Assembly (NCBI GenBank): GCA_035494855.1
Contig: DATJGR010000023.1
Span: forward strand, 1 to 8,099
Source: DATJGR01 sp035494855
GTDB lineage: Bacteria > Pseudomonadota > Gammaproteobacteria > Pseudomonadales > Azotimanducaceae
Length of the DNA: 8,099 bases
Reading direction: 5' to 3'
Of the stretch, positions 6,834 through 8,099 are shown piece after piece (the stretch's first letter is position 1; every line of letters begins with the position of its first letter). The notes under the pieces were generated by a model. It was not told where the DNA came from, made no database searches, and worked only from the letters and a program-made list of their open reading frames with translations. The position numbers and the translations under genes were made by a program.

Positions 6834-8099
6834 TCAGCGACAGACCACGCGCCCGCCATCGCGCGCGCAGAGATCCGGCCAACCGGCTCTGTCCCAGAAA
6901 TCGATGAGCCCCAGTTCCGTCATCAACGGCACGAAGCGCGGATCCTTGCGGAACGGCCGACCCATTCGGCTGAAGAACACCTCGACGTCGAACGGCTCGC
7001 CGCTGGCCACGACGCGGTCCATAGCCGCATAGAGTCCGTCGATGTCGCCTACGAAGAACAGTGCGCCCACGTACATCGGCGTACCCAGCGAGCCCGCTGC
7101 GTAATCACGCGCGAGCGCGTCCAGCGCGGCCTGTTTCGGTCCCTGCCTGGTCATTGCGGCGAATACCGGATCGATCCAGTCCGTCGACTGGCCGCGGCTG
7201 CGCTGCGTATCCATCAGCGCTGCGCGCGCTTCGGCGAGTTTGCCTTCGTTGAGCAGAAACGCGATCCAGGCTTCCGGCTGGCCGGTGCCCTGGATGCCCA
7301 CGTTGGATGCCAGGGTGAAGTGATCGTCGGCCGAGTCCGGGTCGTTGACCCACAGGCTCACCACGCCCGCCCGCTGGTTCGCCACCGGCGACAGCGGATC
7401 GGCAGCCACCGCGTCCCGGGCTGCGCGTTCGGCCCGCTCGATCCAACCGATGCTGGCGAGGTACTGCGAGTACCACTGCAGCAGATCGGAATCGTTGGGG
7501 CTCGTGGCGATCGCCCGCTCGAAGTCGTCGTGCGCTGCCTGCCACTCGCGCGAACGAAAGTGCACGAAAGCGCGCACCCCGAGCGCATGTCCGGTGCCTT
7601 CACCGAGCGACTCGGCGCGCCCGGCTGCAGCGAGCGCCCGAGCGTGGGCTGCCTTCTCGGAACCGCCGGCATAGCCTGGCTGCAGCATGAACGCTTCCGC
7701 CAGCCCCGCATACGCACGGCCGAAGTTTCCATCGCGCCCGATCGCCTGCTGGTACAGATCGATCGCGTGCGTCAGGTTCTCGGCGCCGCGTTGACGCATG
7801 CGGTGATTCGCGCGCAGGAACAGCATGTACGCCTCGATGTCCGCGGTCGGTGCCGTGCTCGTCCTCGCGCCAGGCGCCAGCGTTCCGACGAGACGGCCGA
7901 CGATGCCGGTGGCTATCTGATTCTCCAGCTCGAAGATGTCGGACATGCGCCGGTCGTAACGTTCCGACCATTGCGGCAATCCGGTGTTCGCATCGAACAG
8001 CTGCGCAGTCACGCGCAGCCTGTCGCCGTCGCGTTGCACGCTGCCTTCCAGCACCGACCCTGCGCGCAGCTTGCGCCCGATCGTACGAACGTCGCCGTC
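6834..8099 (-). CDS. TolB/FlgO-like domain plus TPR-repeat protein, C-terminal 421 residues (5' end outside window)
   Basis: The frame is open to the right edge of the window, reading DGDVRTIGRKLRAGS before VLEGSVQRDGD, so the true start lies outside; a GTG at 8054 is internal to the conserved motif. The first ~60 visible residues carry the LEGSVQRDGDRLRVTAQLFD...WSERYDR signature that precedes TPR arrays in many proteobacterial CadC-like regulators, adenylate cyclases and serine/threonine kinases. Residues ~75-340 contain helical TPR-type repeats, for example AYAGLAEAFMLQPG, EWQAAHDDFERAIATSPND, and ERAERAARDAVAADP. The C-terminus ends with Cys-Ala-Arg-Asp-Gly-Gly-Arg-Val-Val-Cys-Arg. The output domain (winged helix, cyclase, kinase or other) would be in the missing N-terminal part. 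Its position just upstream of the monooxygenase on the same strand makes it a candidate regulator of that unit, but this is inference. Confidence 0.85.
   Translation of the reverse strand, partial: DGDVRTIGRKLRAGSVLEGSVQRDGDRLRVTAQLFDANTGLPQWSERYDRRMSDIFELENQIATGIVGRLVGTLAPGARTSTAPTADIEAYMLFLRANHRMRQRGAENLTHAIDLYQQAIGRDGNFGRAYAGLAEAFMLQPGYAGGSEKAAHARALAAAGRAESLGEGTGHALGVRAFVHFRSREWQAAHDDFERAIATSPNDSDLLQWYSQYLASIGWIERAERAARDAVAADPLSPVANQRAGVVSLWVNDPDSADDHFTLASNVGIQGTGQPEAWIAFLLNEGKLAEARAALMDTQRSRGQSTDWIDPVFAAMTRQGPKQAALDALARDYAAGSLGTPMYVGALFFVGDIDGLYAAMDRVVASGEPFDVEVFFSRMGRPFRKDPRFVPLMTELGLIDFWDRAGWPDLCARDGGRVVCR

Noticed and set aside
4949..6907. A 652-residue open frame on the plus strand, antisense to the monooxygenase and longer than it
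   Set aside because: Its product is Arg/His/Ala-rich with no recognisable motif, and it mirrors a gene with intact catalytic signatures. Long antisense frames are expected opposite high-GC genes with strong third-position bias.

Overview
The window is GC-rich and densely coded, with intergenic gaps of 3 to 97 bases and G/C-biased third positions. Together with the gene content (beta-oxidation dehydrogenase, class III CoA-transferase, Baeyer-Villiger monooxygenase, TolB/TPR-type protein) this suggests a free-living, catabolically versatile proteobacterium, probably beta or gamma. No rRNA, tRNA or other phylogenetic marker is present, so the assignment is inference. I saw no mobile element, CRISPR array or RNA gene.

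Left arm, plus strand (1-3699): the 3' part of a FadB/FadJ-like multifunctional beta-oxidation gene, then (6-base gap) a 795-residue tandem-duplicated CaiB/BaiF CoA-transferase, then (42-base gap) a dienelactone hydrolase-family protein with its Glu/Cys/Asp/His active-site residues intact. The three genes look like one transcription unit for handling CoA-activated acids.

Right arm, minus strand (8099 down to 3703), in order of transcription: a 5'-truncated TolB/TPR-repeat protein, a Baeyer-Villiger flavin monooxygenase, a small zinc-ribbon protein 7 bases downstream, a multi-pass membrane protein of unknown function, and an exported SgcJ/EcaC-type (NTF2-like fold) protein. The arms converge at 3700-3702, where only three bases separate the two stop codons.

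Working hypothesis: the monooxygenase inserts oxygen next to a carbonyl of a cyclic or branched ketone, and the products are finally channelled through hydrolase, CoA-transferase and beta-oxidation steps like those of the left arm. The substrate cannot be read from sequence. The most notable molecular observation is that the duplicated CoA-transferase keeps the family's catalytic aspartate only in its C-terminal half (Asp584); the N-terminal half has Ser172 there. I found no strong evidence of a wholly new system.
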